From the NCBI GenBank assembly GCA_944322775.1, contig CALUQA010000047.1, positions 1 through 13,105 on the forward strand: 13,105 nucleotides of DNA, read 5' to 3'. Below, one piece after another: positions 1 to 6,338 of this stretch; position 1 is the first letter of the stretch; each line of letters begins with the position of its first letter. This DNA is from an uncultured Elusimicrobiales bacterium. GTDB lineage: Bacteria; Elusimicrobiota; Elusimicrobia; Elusimicrobiales; Elusimicrobiaceae. The notes under the pieces are model-generated. The model did not search any database. It was not told the origin of the DNA and saw only the letters and a program-made list of their open reading frames with translations. The translations under genes were made by a program, and so were the position numbers.

Positions 1-1
1 T

Positions 2-1489
2 ACCTACGGCTGTATGGTATACCAGGAACAAATTATGGAAATTTCCAAAAAGCTGGGCGGTTTTACCCCCGGCGAGGCCGACACCCTGCGCAAAGCCATG
101 GGTAAAAAGAAATTGGACGTAATGGAAAAATTCGGCAAAAAATTTATTGAAGGCGCCAAAGCGCATAACATTTCCGAAAAAACGGCCACCCATATTTACG
201 AGCAAATGAAAGCCTTTGCCGGATACGGCTTTAACAAATCCCATTCCTATGCCTATGCGTTGGTGTCGTATCAAACGGCTTATTTAAAAGCCAACTATCC
301 CATTGAGTTTATGTGCGCGGCACTGACCAACGAAATCGGCCACAATGCCATCGGCTCCGACGACAAAGAAAACAAAATTGCCACCTATTTGGAAGAGTCC
401 AAAAAAATGGGCTTTGGCATTTTGCCGCCGGACGTCAACAAAAGCCAGCCGGAATTTGCCGTAGAAGAAAAAGACGGCAAGCAGCACATTCGCTACGCGC
501 TGGAAGCGGTTAAAAATGCCGGTACGGAAGGCTGCATTTCCATTGCCAAAGAAGCCGCCAAAAAGCCTTTTGAATCCTTGGAAGATTTGTGCGCGCGGAT
601 TGATTTGTCCCAGGCAAATAAAAAGACGATTGAAAGCCTCACCAAGGCTGGCGCTTTGGACAGCCTTATGCCCGGCGTGGAACCCAAAATAGCCCGCGCC
701 ACCCTGCTTAGCCAAATTGACGAAGCCGTGGATACGGCCCACCTGATTGCCAAAGAAAAAGAAAGCTGTGCCGTCAGCCTGTTTGGCGATGATTTTTCCG
801 CCACGATGAGTCTTAAAAAGAAAGCCGACACCAAACCCGTCGCACCGCTGACACAAAACGAGCTGCTGGGGTATGAAAAAGAAGTGATGGGGCTTTATTT
901 CAGCGGCCACCCCATTGCCCGCTATCAAGGATATTTAGACCGCCTAAATTGCGTGCCCATTAAAGATATTTTAGACGGCAAAGCTTCGGGCCGTTTAAAC
1001 GTTATCGGCATTGTTACGCGCCTTAAAAAACGCCAAAACAAACGCAAAGAAGAATGGGCCCAGTTTGTGATAGAAGACTGCACCGGCTCCATTGCCGTTA
1101 ATGCTTTTTCCCGCGCATGGGCCAATGTGGGGCACAAAGTGGCGCCCAACGCCATATTGTTCTTTTCCGGCGAGGTGAAAGTGGACGACGAAAGCGCCCG
1201 CGTGGAAATCAACCTGCAGGACGTGGGCAGCGTGCCGGAACTGATTGGCAATATCGCCAAAAAGCTGACCATACGCCTTACGCCCGATTATTCGCAGGAA
1301 AATCTGCAGCGCCTTAAAATGCTTTTAGACGCGGCCAAGGGCGTCACCAAAGTCTATTTGGAAGTACCCTCCAAGGCAGACCCCAGCAAGCTGCATGTTA
1401 TTCGCACGGATAAGTCCATACTCATTCACCGCGCGCTACTAGAACATTTGGAAAATACCCTAGGCAACGACGCCTGGCGCTTTGAATAA
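2..1489 (+). CDS. dnaE: DNA polymerase III subunit alpha, C-terminal part (5'-truncated by window edge)
   Basis: Catalytic subunit of the replicative DNA polymerase III. The reading frame is open from the left edge (first full codon at base 2), so the PHP, palm and thumb regions lie outside the window. The visible 495 residues start in the fingers domain: GCMVYQEQIME, then EADTLRKAMGKKK, then FAGYGFNKSHSYAYALVSYQT, all close to the E. coli DnaE sequence as I remember it. The helix-hairpin-helix region follows (LCARIDLSQANKKTIESL, around bases 580-650), then GLYFSGHPI near base 890. An OB-fold starts near base 985 (GRLNVIGIVTRL through IEDCTGSIAVNAFSRAW), and the C-terminal domain ends in NDAWRFE, like the family ending. 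Ends at TAA, followed directly by an intrinsic terminator, so it closes its transcription unit. The general DnaE assignment is secure; the subtype (DnaE1 or DnaE3) is not judged. Confidence 0.97.
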   Translation, partial: TYGCMVYQEQIMEISKKLGGFTPGEADTLRKAMGKKKLDVMEKFGKKFIEGAKAHNISEKTATHIYEQMKAFAGYGFNKSHSYAYALVSYQTAYLKANYPIEFMCAALTNEIGHNAIGSDDKENKIATYLEESKKMGFGILPPDVNKSQPEFAVEEKDGKQHIRYALEAVKNAGTEGCISIAKEAAKKPFESLEDLCARIDLSQANKKTIESLTKAGALDSLMPGVEPKIARATLLSQIDEAVDTAHLIAKEKESCAVSLFGDDFSATMSLKKKADTKPVAPLTQNELLGYEKEVMGLYFSGHPIARYQGYLDRLNCVPIKDILDGKASGRLNVIGIVTRLKKRQNKRKEEWAQFVIEDCTGSIAVNAFSRAWANVGHKVAPNAILFFSGEVKVDDESARVEINLQDVGSVPELIGNIAKKLTIRLTPDYSQENLQRLKMLLDAAKGVTKVYLEVPSKADPSKLHVIRTDKSILIHRALLEHLENTLGNDAWRFE

Positions 1490-1505
1490 AACAAACAAGT
1501 TTTGC

Positions 1506-1540
1506 AAAAACCTGCCGCCGCCCGGCAGGTTTTTTGTTTT
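1506..1540 (+). terminator. Intrinsic terminator of dnaE
   Basis: A 7-bp GC-rich stem, CCTGCCG at 1511-1517 with CGGCAGG at 1523-1529, encloses the loop CCGCC. It is flanked by five A's that can extend the stem into the T-tract TTTTTTGTTTT. It lies 17 nt after the dnaE stop codon. Confidence 0.9.
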
Positions 1541-1552
1541 GCCTTCCGTCCA

Positions 1553-1581
1553 TTTCCGCCTTTCTTTTAAAGAGGTATAAT
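1553..1581 (+). promoter_or_regulatory. Probable promoter of the PQ-loop membrane protein gene
   Basis: A perfect TATAAT lies at 1576-1581. The best -35 with a 17-nt spacer is TTTCCG at 1553-1558, only 3 of 6 matches, so the call rests on the -10 and on its position between the dnaE terminator and the next gene. Transcription would start near 1588, just before the hairpin at 1594-1617. Confidence 0.5.
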
Positions 1582-1593
1582 ATATATATCAGC

Positions 1594-1623
1594 CCCGCAC
1601 CGCAGCAACGGAGCGGGTTTTTT
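1594..1623 (+). promoter_or_regulatory. Terminator-like hairpin in the leader of the PQ-loop gene
   Basis: CCCGC (1594-1598) pairs with GCGGG (1613-1617). After an A-A mismatch, CCG (1600-1602) pairs with CGG (1609-1611), leaving the loop CAGCAA. Six T's (1618-1623) follow and run straight into the GGAGAG ribosome binding site at 1624-1629. The shape is that of an intrinsic terminator, yet it sits between the likely transcription start and the start codon. It may be an attenuator, or a second terminator stopping read-through from dnaE. Confidence 0.5.
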
Positions 1624-1635
1624 GGAGAGTAAAAA

Positions 1636-1932
1636 ATGAGTATTTTTGAAGCCCTGATGATGCTGGGTTTTGGTTTGGCTTGGCCCTGCAACATCTATAA
1701 ATCCATTAAAACCAAAACAGCCGCAGGCAAAAGCTTTGCCTTTATGATTACCATTGAACTGGCCTATCTGTGCGGCGTGATTCACAAAGTATTTTATAAT
1801 TACGACGCCGTCATTTGGCTGTATGTGGCCAACTTTGTGATGGTGCTTATTGACTTGATGCTCATGATCCGCAACCGCAAGCTGGACTTGGCCCGCGCCC
1901 AGAAAAAACAGCCGCGCGTGCAGGAAGCTTAA
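1636..1932 (+). CDS. Small PQ-loop / SemiSWEET-like three-helix membrane protein
   Basis: A 98-residue protein with three hydrophobic segments: residues about 1-20, 34-52 and 58-79. It ends in a basic, hydrophilic tail (IRNRKLDLARAQKKQ). The first helix ends in a conserved-looking turn, LAWPCNIYKSIKTKTAAGKS, which resembles the PQ-loop (helix, Pro-Gln, helix) of SemiSWEET half-transporters with PC in place of PQ. One such three-helix bundle would have to dimerise to form a pore. Known SemiSWEETs carry small sugars, but the substrate here is unknown and I would not name one. The start is supported by GGAGAG at 1624-1629, 6 nt before ATG. It stands alone between the dnaE terminator and a tRNA gene. 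Similar short proteins are, as far as I recall, mostly annotated as hypothetical. Confidence 0.8.
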   Translation: MSIFEALMMLGFGLAWPCNIYKSIKTKTAAGKSFAFMITIELAYLCGVIHKVFYNYDAVIWLYVANFVMVLIDLMLMIRNRKLDLARAQKKQPRVQEA

Positions 1933-1941
1933 AAACACTTG

Positions 1942-1967
1942 CCGTTTAGGCAGGCTAAAACGGTTTT
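1942..1967 (+). terminator. Weak candidate terminator of the PQ-loop gene
   Basis: CCGTTT (1942-1947) can pair with AAACGG (1958-1963) around an 11-nt loop, and TTTT follows at 1964-1967. The stem is short and the T-run brief. The T-run also forms part of the next promoter's -35 region, so it may be a leaky or false site. Confidence 0.35.
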
Positions 1968-1993
1968 CAAGCCGGGCGGATATTTGTTATAAT
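1964..1993 (+). promoter_or_regulatory. Promoter of tRNA-Val
   Basis: An extended -10, TG-T-TATAAT, lies at 1985-1993. The -35 candidate TTTTCA at 1964-1969 matches 4 of 6 with an 18-nt spacer. The predicted start, near base 2000, leaves about 19 nt of tRNA 5' leader. Confidence 0.7.
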
Positions 1994-2018
1994 AAACAAG
2001 TACTTAAGCCCGTTTTAA

Positions 2019-2093
2019 GCCCAGTTGGCGCAGGGGTAGCGCGTTCCCTTGACATGGGAAAGGTCATAGGTTCAAATCCTATACTGGGCACCA
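2019..2093 (+). tRNA. tRNA-Val (anticodon GAC)
   Basis: A full cloverleaf of 75 nt. The acceptor stem is GCCCAGT (2019-2025) with ACTGGGC (2083-2089). The D stem is GCGC/GCGC with a 7-nt loop. The anticodon stem TTCCC/GGGAA has the loop TTGACAT and anticodon GAC at 2051-2053, which reads GUC and GUU valine codons. The variable loop is 5 nt. The T stem ATAGG/CCTAT has the loop TTCAAAT. The discriminator is A2090 and CCA is encoded at 2091-2093. It has its own promoter and terminator. Confidence 0.97.
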
Positions 2094-2096
2094 TTT

Positions 2097-2122
2097 AAAC
2101 CACCCGAAAGGGTGGTTTTTTG
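2097..2122 (+). terminator. Intrinsic terminator of tRNA-Val
   Basis: AAACCACCC (2097-2105) pairs with GGGTGGTTT (2110-2118) around a GAAA tetraloop. The T-run continues to 2121. It begins 4 nt after the encoded CCA. Confidence 0.93.
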
Positions 2123-2171
2123 TTGGCTTTGCCGCCCCGCCGCGCCCGGTGCCAAAAACGCCAAGGCCTTT

Positions 2172-2207
2172 CGTACGCGTGCGGGCATAAGGCAAGTTTG
2201 GTATAAT
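2172..2207 (+). promoter_or_regulatory. Promoter of the PPi-phosphofructokinase gene
   Basis: An extended -10, TG-G-TATAAT, lies at 2199-2207. No convincing -35 is seen with a normal spacer. At the expected -35 zone sits the nonamer CGTACGCGT (2172-2180), which recurs in the promoter of the next operon. The leader to the start codon would be about 30 nt. Confidence 0.65.
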
Positions 2208-2243
2208 TTAATTAGGATTTTCTATTCTCCAGGAGATGAAAAT

Positions 2244-3932
2244 ATGCCTAAAAACTGCAAGACGTCCAACTGTTCTCAACTCCAGCAACACCGCTGCAAA
2301 TACAAACCGGTATTGCCGGAAATCCTTAAAAAAGGACCCTGCTTTGTAAAAATTAAAACCGGCAAAGCCACCCAAAGCGTTGCCGACCAGGCTACCGTCA
2401 AAAAGATGTTCCCCAACACCTACGGCTTGCCCGAAGTGACTTTTATTAAAGGCTCCAACCCGGCCATCGGCAAAAAAGCTGTCAAAGCGGCTGTAGTGCT
2501 TTCCGGCGGACAAGCCCCCGGCGGCCACAACGTGATTGCCGGTTTGCTCGACGGCCTGAAAAAAGCCAACCCGAAGAACAAACTGTACGGTTTTTTAGGC
2601 GGCCCCAGCGGCATTTTGGAAGGCAACTGGAAAGAAATTACCCCCAAATTGATGGAAGGCTACCGCAATACGGGCGGGTTTGACCTTATCCAATCCGGCC
2701 GCACCAAAATTGAAACCGACGAACAGTTGGCCACTGCTTTGGCTAACCTGAAGAAAAACAAAGTCAACGCCCTGATCATCGTTGGCGGGGACGACTCCAA
2801 CACCAATGCCGGCGTGCTGGCCGAATATTTCAAACAGCAAGGGGCCGACATCAGCGTCATCGGCGTGCCCAAGACGATTGACGGCGACCTGAAAAACGAT
2901 AAAATTGAAACCTCCTTTGGTTTTGATACGGCCACCAAAATTTATGCCGAAATGGTGGGCAATATCTGCCGCGACGTGAACTCCGCCCGCAAATATTGGC
3001 ACTTTGTGCGCTTGATGGGCCGCAGCGCTTCGCACATCACGCTGGAAGTGGCGCATAAAACGCACCCGAACGTGACGCTCATCGGCGAAGAAGTGCAAGC
3101 CAAAAAAATGACGCTCAAACAAATCGTGGACTACTTGGCCGGCGTTATTGCCGCGCGCGCCAAAGAAGGCAAAAACTTCGGCGTGGTACTGGTGCCGGAA
3201 GGCTTGATTGAATTTATTCCGGAAATGAAAGCCCTCATCTCCGCCTTAAACGACTTGTTGGCCGACAACGAAGCCGAACTGGCCAAGATGAACACCGTGG
3301 CCGAAAAGAAGGCCTTCATCATTTCCAAACTGCCGGCAAAACTGGCCGATTTGATGAAATCCTTGCCGGAAGGCATTGCCGCCCAGCTGATGTTGGACCG
3401 CGATCCGCACGGCAATGTGCAGGTGTCTTTGATTGAAACCGAGAAACTGCTGGTGGAAATGCTGCGCACCAAACTGGCCGAAATGAAAAAGGCCGGCAAA
3501 TACAACGGCAAATTTTCCGCCATTATGCACTTCTTCGGTTACGAAGGCCGCTGCGGCGTGCCCTCCACCTTTGACGCCAACTACACCTATGCGTTGGGCT
3601 ACAATGCCGCGGCTTTGGCCTTAAACGGCTGCAGCGGGTATTTGTCTTCCGTGCGCAAACTGGTGCGCAAACCCCAAAAATGGGAATGCGGCGGCGTGCC
3701 TTTGACGATGATGATGAACATTGAACGCCGCAAAGGCAAAGAAAAACCGGTTATCCGCAAAGCCTTGGTGGAACTGGACGGCGAACCGTTTAAACAGTTT
3801 GCCAAACAGCGTGAAGCGTGGGCCATGGGCGAATGCTACATGTTCCCCGGTCCGATTCAATACTTCGGCCCGGCCGACGTGACGGACATGATTACCTACA
3901 CGCTTACGTTTGAAAGAGGCTCCAAAAAATAA
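2244..3932 (+). CDS. pfp: Pyrophosphate-dependent 6-phosphofructokinase, long (beta-type) form
   Basis: Converts fructose-6-phosphate and PPi to fructose-1,6-bisphosphate and Pi in the cytoplasm. The reaction is reversible, so it can serve glycolysis and gluconeogenesis. At 562 residues it matches the long PFP clade of plants and spirochaetes rather than the ~320-residue ATP enzyme. Motifs: SGGQAPGGHN at 87-96; GGDDSNTN at 181-188, whose second Asp marks PPi rather than ATP use; PKTIDGDLKN at 209-218 with the catalytic Asp and the Lys typical of PPi enzymes; MGRSASHITLEVA at 258-270. The N-terminus SQLQQHRCKYKP fits the family, preceded by a short Cys-containing lead (Cys5, 10, 18). ATG 2244 is chosen because AGGAGA at 2231-2236 precedes it. 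The frame stays open back to 2112, but that would place the protein inside the tRNA terminator and its own promoter. It is monocistronic, with a promoter and a terminator. Confidence 0.95.
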   Translation: MPKNCKTSNCSQLQQHRCKYKPVLPEILKKGPCFVKIKTGKATQSVADQATVKKMFPNTYGLPEVTFIKGSNPAIGKKAVKAAVVLSGGQAPGGHNVIAGLLDGLKKANPKNKLYGFLGGPSGILEGNWKEITPKLMEGYRNTGGFDLIQSGRTKIETDEQLATALANLKKNKVNALIIVGGDDSNTNAGVLAEYFKQQGADISVIGVPKTIDGDLKNDKIETSFGFDTATKIYAEMVGNICRDVNSARKYWHFVRLMGRSASHITLEVAHKTHPNVTLIGEEVQAKKMTLKQIVDYLAGVIAARAKEGKNFGVVLVPEGLIEFIPEMKALISALNDLLADNEAELAKMNTVAEKKAFIISKLPAKLADLMKSLPEGIAAQLMLDRDPHGNVQVSLIETEKLLVEMLRTKLAEMKKAGKYNGKFSAIMHFFGYEGRCGVPSTFDANYTYALGYNAAALALNGCSGYLSSVRKLVRKPQKWECGGVPLTMMMNIERRKGKEKPVIRKALVELDGEPFKQFAKQREAWAMGECYMFPGPIQYFGPADVTDMITYTLTFERGSKK

Positions 3933-3948
3933 GTCTTTTTAAGCCCCA

Positions 3949-3976
3949 AACCCGCGGTGCAAACCGCGGGTTTTTT
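3949..3976 (+). terminator. Intrinsic terminator of the phosphofructokinase gene
   Basis: AACCCGCGGT (3949-3958) pairs with ACCGCGGGTT (3963-3972) around a GCAA tetraloop. It ends in six T's (3971-3976) and lies 16 nt after the stop codon. Confidence 0.95.
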
Positions 3977-4009
3977 GTTGCCTGTTTTTTGCGCATTGTC
4001 CATCATTGC

Positions 4010-4049
4010 CGTACGCGTTGACAGGGCCAGGGGAAAGTGTTAGTATAAA
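4010..4049 (+). promoter_or_regulatory. Promoter of the ROK kinase-manA operon
   Basis: A perfect -35 TTGACA lies at 4018-4023. The best-spaced -10 is the extended TG-T-TAGTAT at 4038-4046 (17-nt spacer). TATAAA at 4044-4049 looks better but needs a 20-nt spacer. The nonamer CGTACGCGT at 4010-4018 overlaps the first base of the -35 box. Confidence 0.75.
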
Positions 4050-4086
4050 ATTATCGACGTACAAGGCCGTATATCAGGGAGAAATC

Positions 4087-5214
4087 ATGAGAAATCTTTC
4101 GTACAATAACGATATCCGCACCGTGCTCACGCTGGATGCGGGCGGCACCAATTTGGTTTTCAGCGCCATGCGCGCCAATAAAGAAACGGTAGACCCGATT
4201 ACCATTCCCACCCAAGCCGACGATTTGGACAAATGCCTGGCCAACATCGTCCGCGGGTTTGAAGAAATTATCAAAGTGGCCCCGCATAAACCGGTGGCCA
4301 TCAGTTTTGCTTTTCCCGGTCCGGCCGATTATGCCAACGGCGTTATTGGCGATTTGCCCAATTTCCCTTCTTTCCGCGGGGGCGTAGCGTTAGGGCCCTA
4401 CTTGCATGAAAAATTTAAACTGCCCGTTTTTATCAATAACGACGGCGATTTATTTGCCTATGGCGAAGCCTTTGCCGGCGCATTGCCCGCCGTCAATGAA
4501 CACTTTGCCCAGCTGGGCAGCCCGCGCCGCTATCACAATTTGTTTGGCGTCACGCTGGGCACCGGCACCGGCGGCGGTATTGTAAGAAACGGCGAACTTT
4601 TTATGGGCGACAACGGCGCCGCGGCCGAAATATGGGTAATCCGTAACAAACGCTATCCGGAAGCCTTCTCCGAAGAAGGCGCCGCCATACGCGCCATTAA
4701 ACGCAGCTACCGTTTGCTTTCCGGCGATAAAACACCGCTGGAACCCAAAGACATTTGCCAAATTGCCGACGGCACCAAGCAAGGCGATCAAAAGGCCGCC
4801 CAAGAAGCCTTTGCCGAATTTGGCGACATTTTGGGCAACCAAATTGCCAACGTCAGCACCGTGGTGGACGGATTGATTGTGCTGGGCGGCGGTGTGGCGG
4901 CGGCGCATAAATGGTTCATGCCGGCACTGCTGAAAGAAATGAACGGCACCCTGCAACGCTACGACAATGGCGGCACCGTACCGCGCACGCCCTCCAAAGC
5001 TTATGACTTGACCGACCCGGCCCAAGCTGAGCAGTTCTATCAGGGCGGCACCACGCTGGTCAAGATTCCCCACAGCAATAAACAAGCCGTTTATAACAAA
5101 GACAAAAAAGTGGGCATTACGCTTTCCAAACTGGGCACCAGCCGCGCAGTGGCCATTGGCGCTTATTCTTTTGCACTTAACGAAATTGACAAGAAAAAAA
5201 GGGAAATCAAATGA
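4087..5214 (+). CDS. ROK-family sugar kinase (probable hexokinase/mannokinase type)
   Basis: A predicted cytoplasmic ATP-dependent sugar kinase of 375 residues with the ASKHA/ROK fold. Visible motifs: phosphate-binding DAGGTN (17-22), FPGPAD (76-81), NNDGDLFAYGE (117-127) with the likely catalytic Asp, GTGTGGG (158-164), AEI (180-182) and LGGG (266-269). The usual ROK zinc site is absent: EIGH is replaced by EIWV and no CxCGxxGC cluster follows. ATG 4087 is preferred over the upstream in-frame ATG 4006 because AGGGAG (4076-4081) precedes it and because 4006 lies upstream of the promoter. The stop overlaps the manA start (ATGA), so the two are translationally coupled. That pairing resembles gmuE-gmuF of Bacillus and points to mannose or fructose as substrate. 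Glucose and N-acetyl sugars cannot be excluded. Confidence 0.85.
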   Translation: MRNLSYNNDIRTVLTLDAGGTNLVFSAMRANKETVDPITIPTQADDLDKCLANIVRGFEEIIKVAPHKPVAISFAFPGPADYANGVIGDLPNFPSFRGGVALGPYLHEKFKLPVFINNDGDLFAYGEAFAGALPAVNEHFAQLGSPRRYHNLFGVTLGTGTGGGIVRNGELFMGDNGAAAEIWVIRNKRYPEAFSEEGAAIRAIKRSYRLLSGDKTPLEPKDICQIADGTKQGDQKAAQEAFAEFGDILGNQIANVSTVVDGLIVLGGGVAAAHKWFMPALLKEMNGTLQRYDNGGTVPRTPSKAYDLTDPAQAEQFYQGGTTLVKIPHSNKQAVYNKDKKVGITLSKLGTSRAVAIGAYSFALNEIDKKKREIK

Positions 5215-6179
5215 ATCTATATCCGCTGAAATTTCGTCCGATTTTTAAACAAACCATTTGGGGCGGCAACAAACTGCGCGACCAACTGCGCAAAACCCTG
5301 GCGCCGGAAGGCACGGGAGAAAGCTGGGAGCTTTCTGCCGTAAAGGGCAATGTGTCGGTGGCCAAAAACGGTCCGCTGGCCGGCAAAGATTTGGACGCCC
5401 TGTGCAAATATTTCGGCCCGGAACTGCTGGGCGAAAAAGTGTGCGCCAAAACCGGCAACGACTTTCCGCTTTTGTTTAAGTTTATTGACGCCGCCAAAGA
5501 TTTGTTCGTCCAGGTTCACCCCGGTGACGAGTTGGCCCGTGCCCGCCACGGCAGTTTCGGCAAAACGGAAATGTGGTATGTGTTGCAGGCAGACCCGGGC
5601 GCCAAGCTGTTAAGCGGATTTAAAGAAGAAACCACCAAAGAAGAATACCCCGCCTTGGTGCAAAGCGGCGAAATTATCAACCGCTTGGGCTCTTACGAAG
5701 TGGCCGCGGGGGACAGCTTTTTTATCCCGGCGGGCCGCGTGCATGCCATTGGGGCAGGCATTGTGGTGGCGGAAGTGCAGCAAACCTCGGACATTACCTA
5801 CCGCATTTATGACTATCACCGCAAAGGGCCCGACGGCAAAGAACGTCAATTGCACACAGAACAGGCCTTGGACGCCATTAACTTTGAAGTGCTTACCGAC
5901 GCCCGCACTCATTACATTGCCAAACTCAACCAACCGGTTGTGGCGGCGCAGTGTCCGTTCTTTACGGTCAACGTTATTGAACTGCAAGGCAAAATACAAC
6001 GCAACTTAAAAGAACAAAAAAGCTTTGTGGTGTATATGTGTGCCAGAGGGCAAGCCCAGTTGGAATGCAACGGCTACACGTTGCCGCTTCCGGCCGGGGA
6101 AACCGTTTTGGTGCCGGCCCAATGTGCAGACTGTACCTTATCTGCAGAGCAGGCAAAACTGCTGGAAGTATATATTTAA
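5211..6179 (+). CDS. manA: Mannose-6-phosphate isomerase, class I
   Basis: A zinc-dependent enzyme that interconverts mannose-6-phosphate and fructose-6-phosphate in the cytoplasm. At 322 residues it has the length of the short Bacillus-type enzymes. Motifs of the cupin core: QVHPGDE (101-107) with a zinc His, GKTEMWYVL (117-125) with a zinc Glu, PAGRVHAIGAG (173-183) with a zinc His, and TYRIYDY (196-202) with the catalytic Arg. The N-terminus (YPLKFRPIFKQTIWGG) is typical. AGGG at 5200-5203 lies 7 nt before ATG, and the start overlaps the kinase stop by 4 nt. The product is the substrate of the PPi-phosphofructokinase encoded just upstream. Run in reverse it would supply mannose-6-phosphate for GDP-mannose. 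Confidence 0.95.
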   Translation: MNLYPLKFRPIFKQTIWGGNKLRDQLRKTLAPEGTGESWELSAVKGNVSVAKNGPLAGKDLDALCKYFGPELLGEKVCAKTGNDFPLLFKFIDAAKDLFVQVHPGDELARARHGSFGKTEMWYVLQADPGAKLLSGFKEETTKEEYPALVQSGEIINRLGSYEVAAGDSFFIPAGRVHAIGAGIVVAEVQQTSDITYRIYDYHRKGPDGKERQLHTEQALDAINFEVLTDARTHYIAKLNQPVVAAQCPFFTVNVIELQGKIQRNLKEQKSFVVYMCARGQAQLECNGYTLPLPAGETVLVPAQCADCTLSAEQAKLLEVYI

Positions 6180-6190
6180 CTTGCATGGCA

Positions 6191-6216
6191 AAAGCCCCGG
6201 GCAACCGGGGCTTTTT
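6191..6216 (+). terminator. Intrinsic terminator of the kinase-manA operon
   Basis: AAAGCCCCGG (6191-6200) pairs perfectly with CCGGGGCTTT (6205-6214) around GCAA. The T-run spans 6212-6216. It lies 12 nt after the manA stop. Confidence 0.95.
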
Positions 6217-6293
6217 ATGTTCCCCAAACTGGCAAAACGAAATTTCCCGCCGCTTGTAAGCCCTTTGGCTGCCCGCACGCAACAAACACCCAT

Positions 6294-6320
6294 AAAAAAG
6301 CCCCCGTTTAAGCCGGGGGC
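6294..6320 (-). terminator. Intrinsic terminator of glf (minus strand)
   Basis: On the minus strand GCCCCCG (6320-6314) pairs with CGGGGGC (6306-6300) around a 7-nt loop, followed by six T's (6299-6294). It faces the manA terminator. The 77 nt between the two (6217-6293) show nothing else that I can identify. Confidence 0.93.
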
Positions 6321-6338
6321 AATAAACAACAAAAAGCC

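Noticed and set aside
284..928. 214-codon minus-strand open frame inside dnaE
   Set aside because: It lies wholly inside a strongly conserved dnaE coding frame, and its composition (runs of Phe and Gly) is typical of antisense to Lys/Ala-rich coding DNA.
2112..2243. N-terminal extension of the phosphofructokinase to 606 residues
   Set aside because: It would overlap the tRNA-Val terminator and its own promoter. The start at 2244 has a good Shine-Dalgarno and fits the family N-terminus.
4006..4086. N-terminal extension of the ROK kinase to 402 residues
   Set aside because: It begins upstream of the TTGACA promoter, so the predicted transcript does not contain it.
4450..5085. 211-codon minus-strand open frame inside the ROK kinase gene
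   Set aside because: Antisense shadow with no recognisable motif or ribosome binding site.
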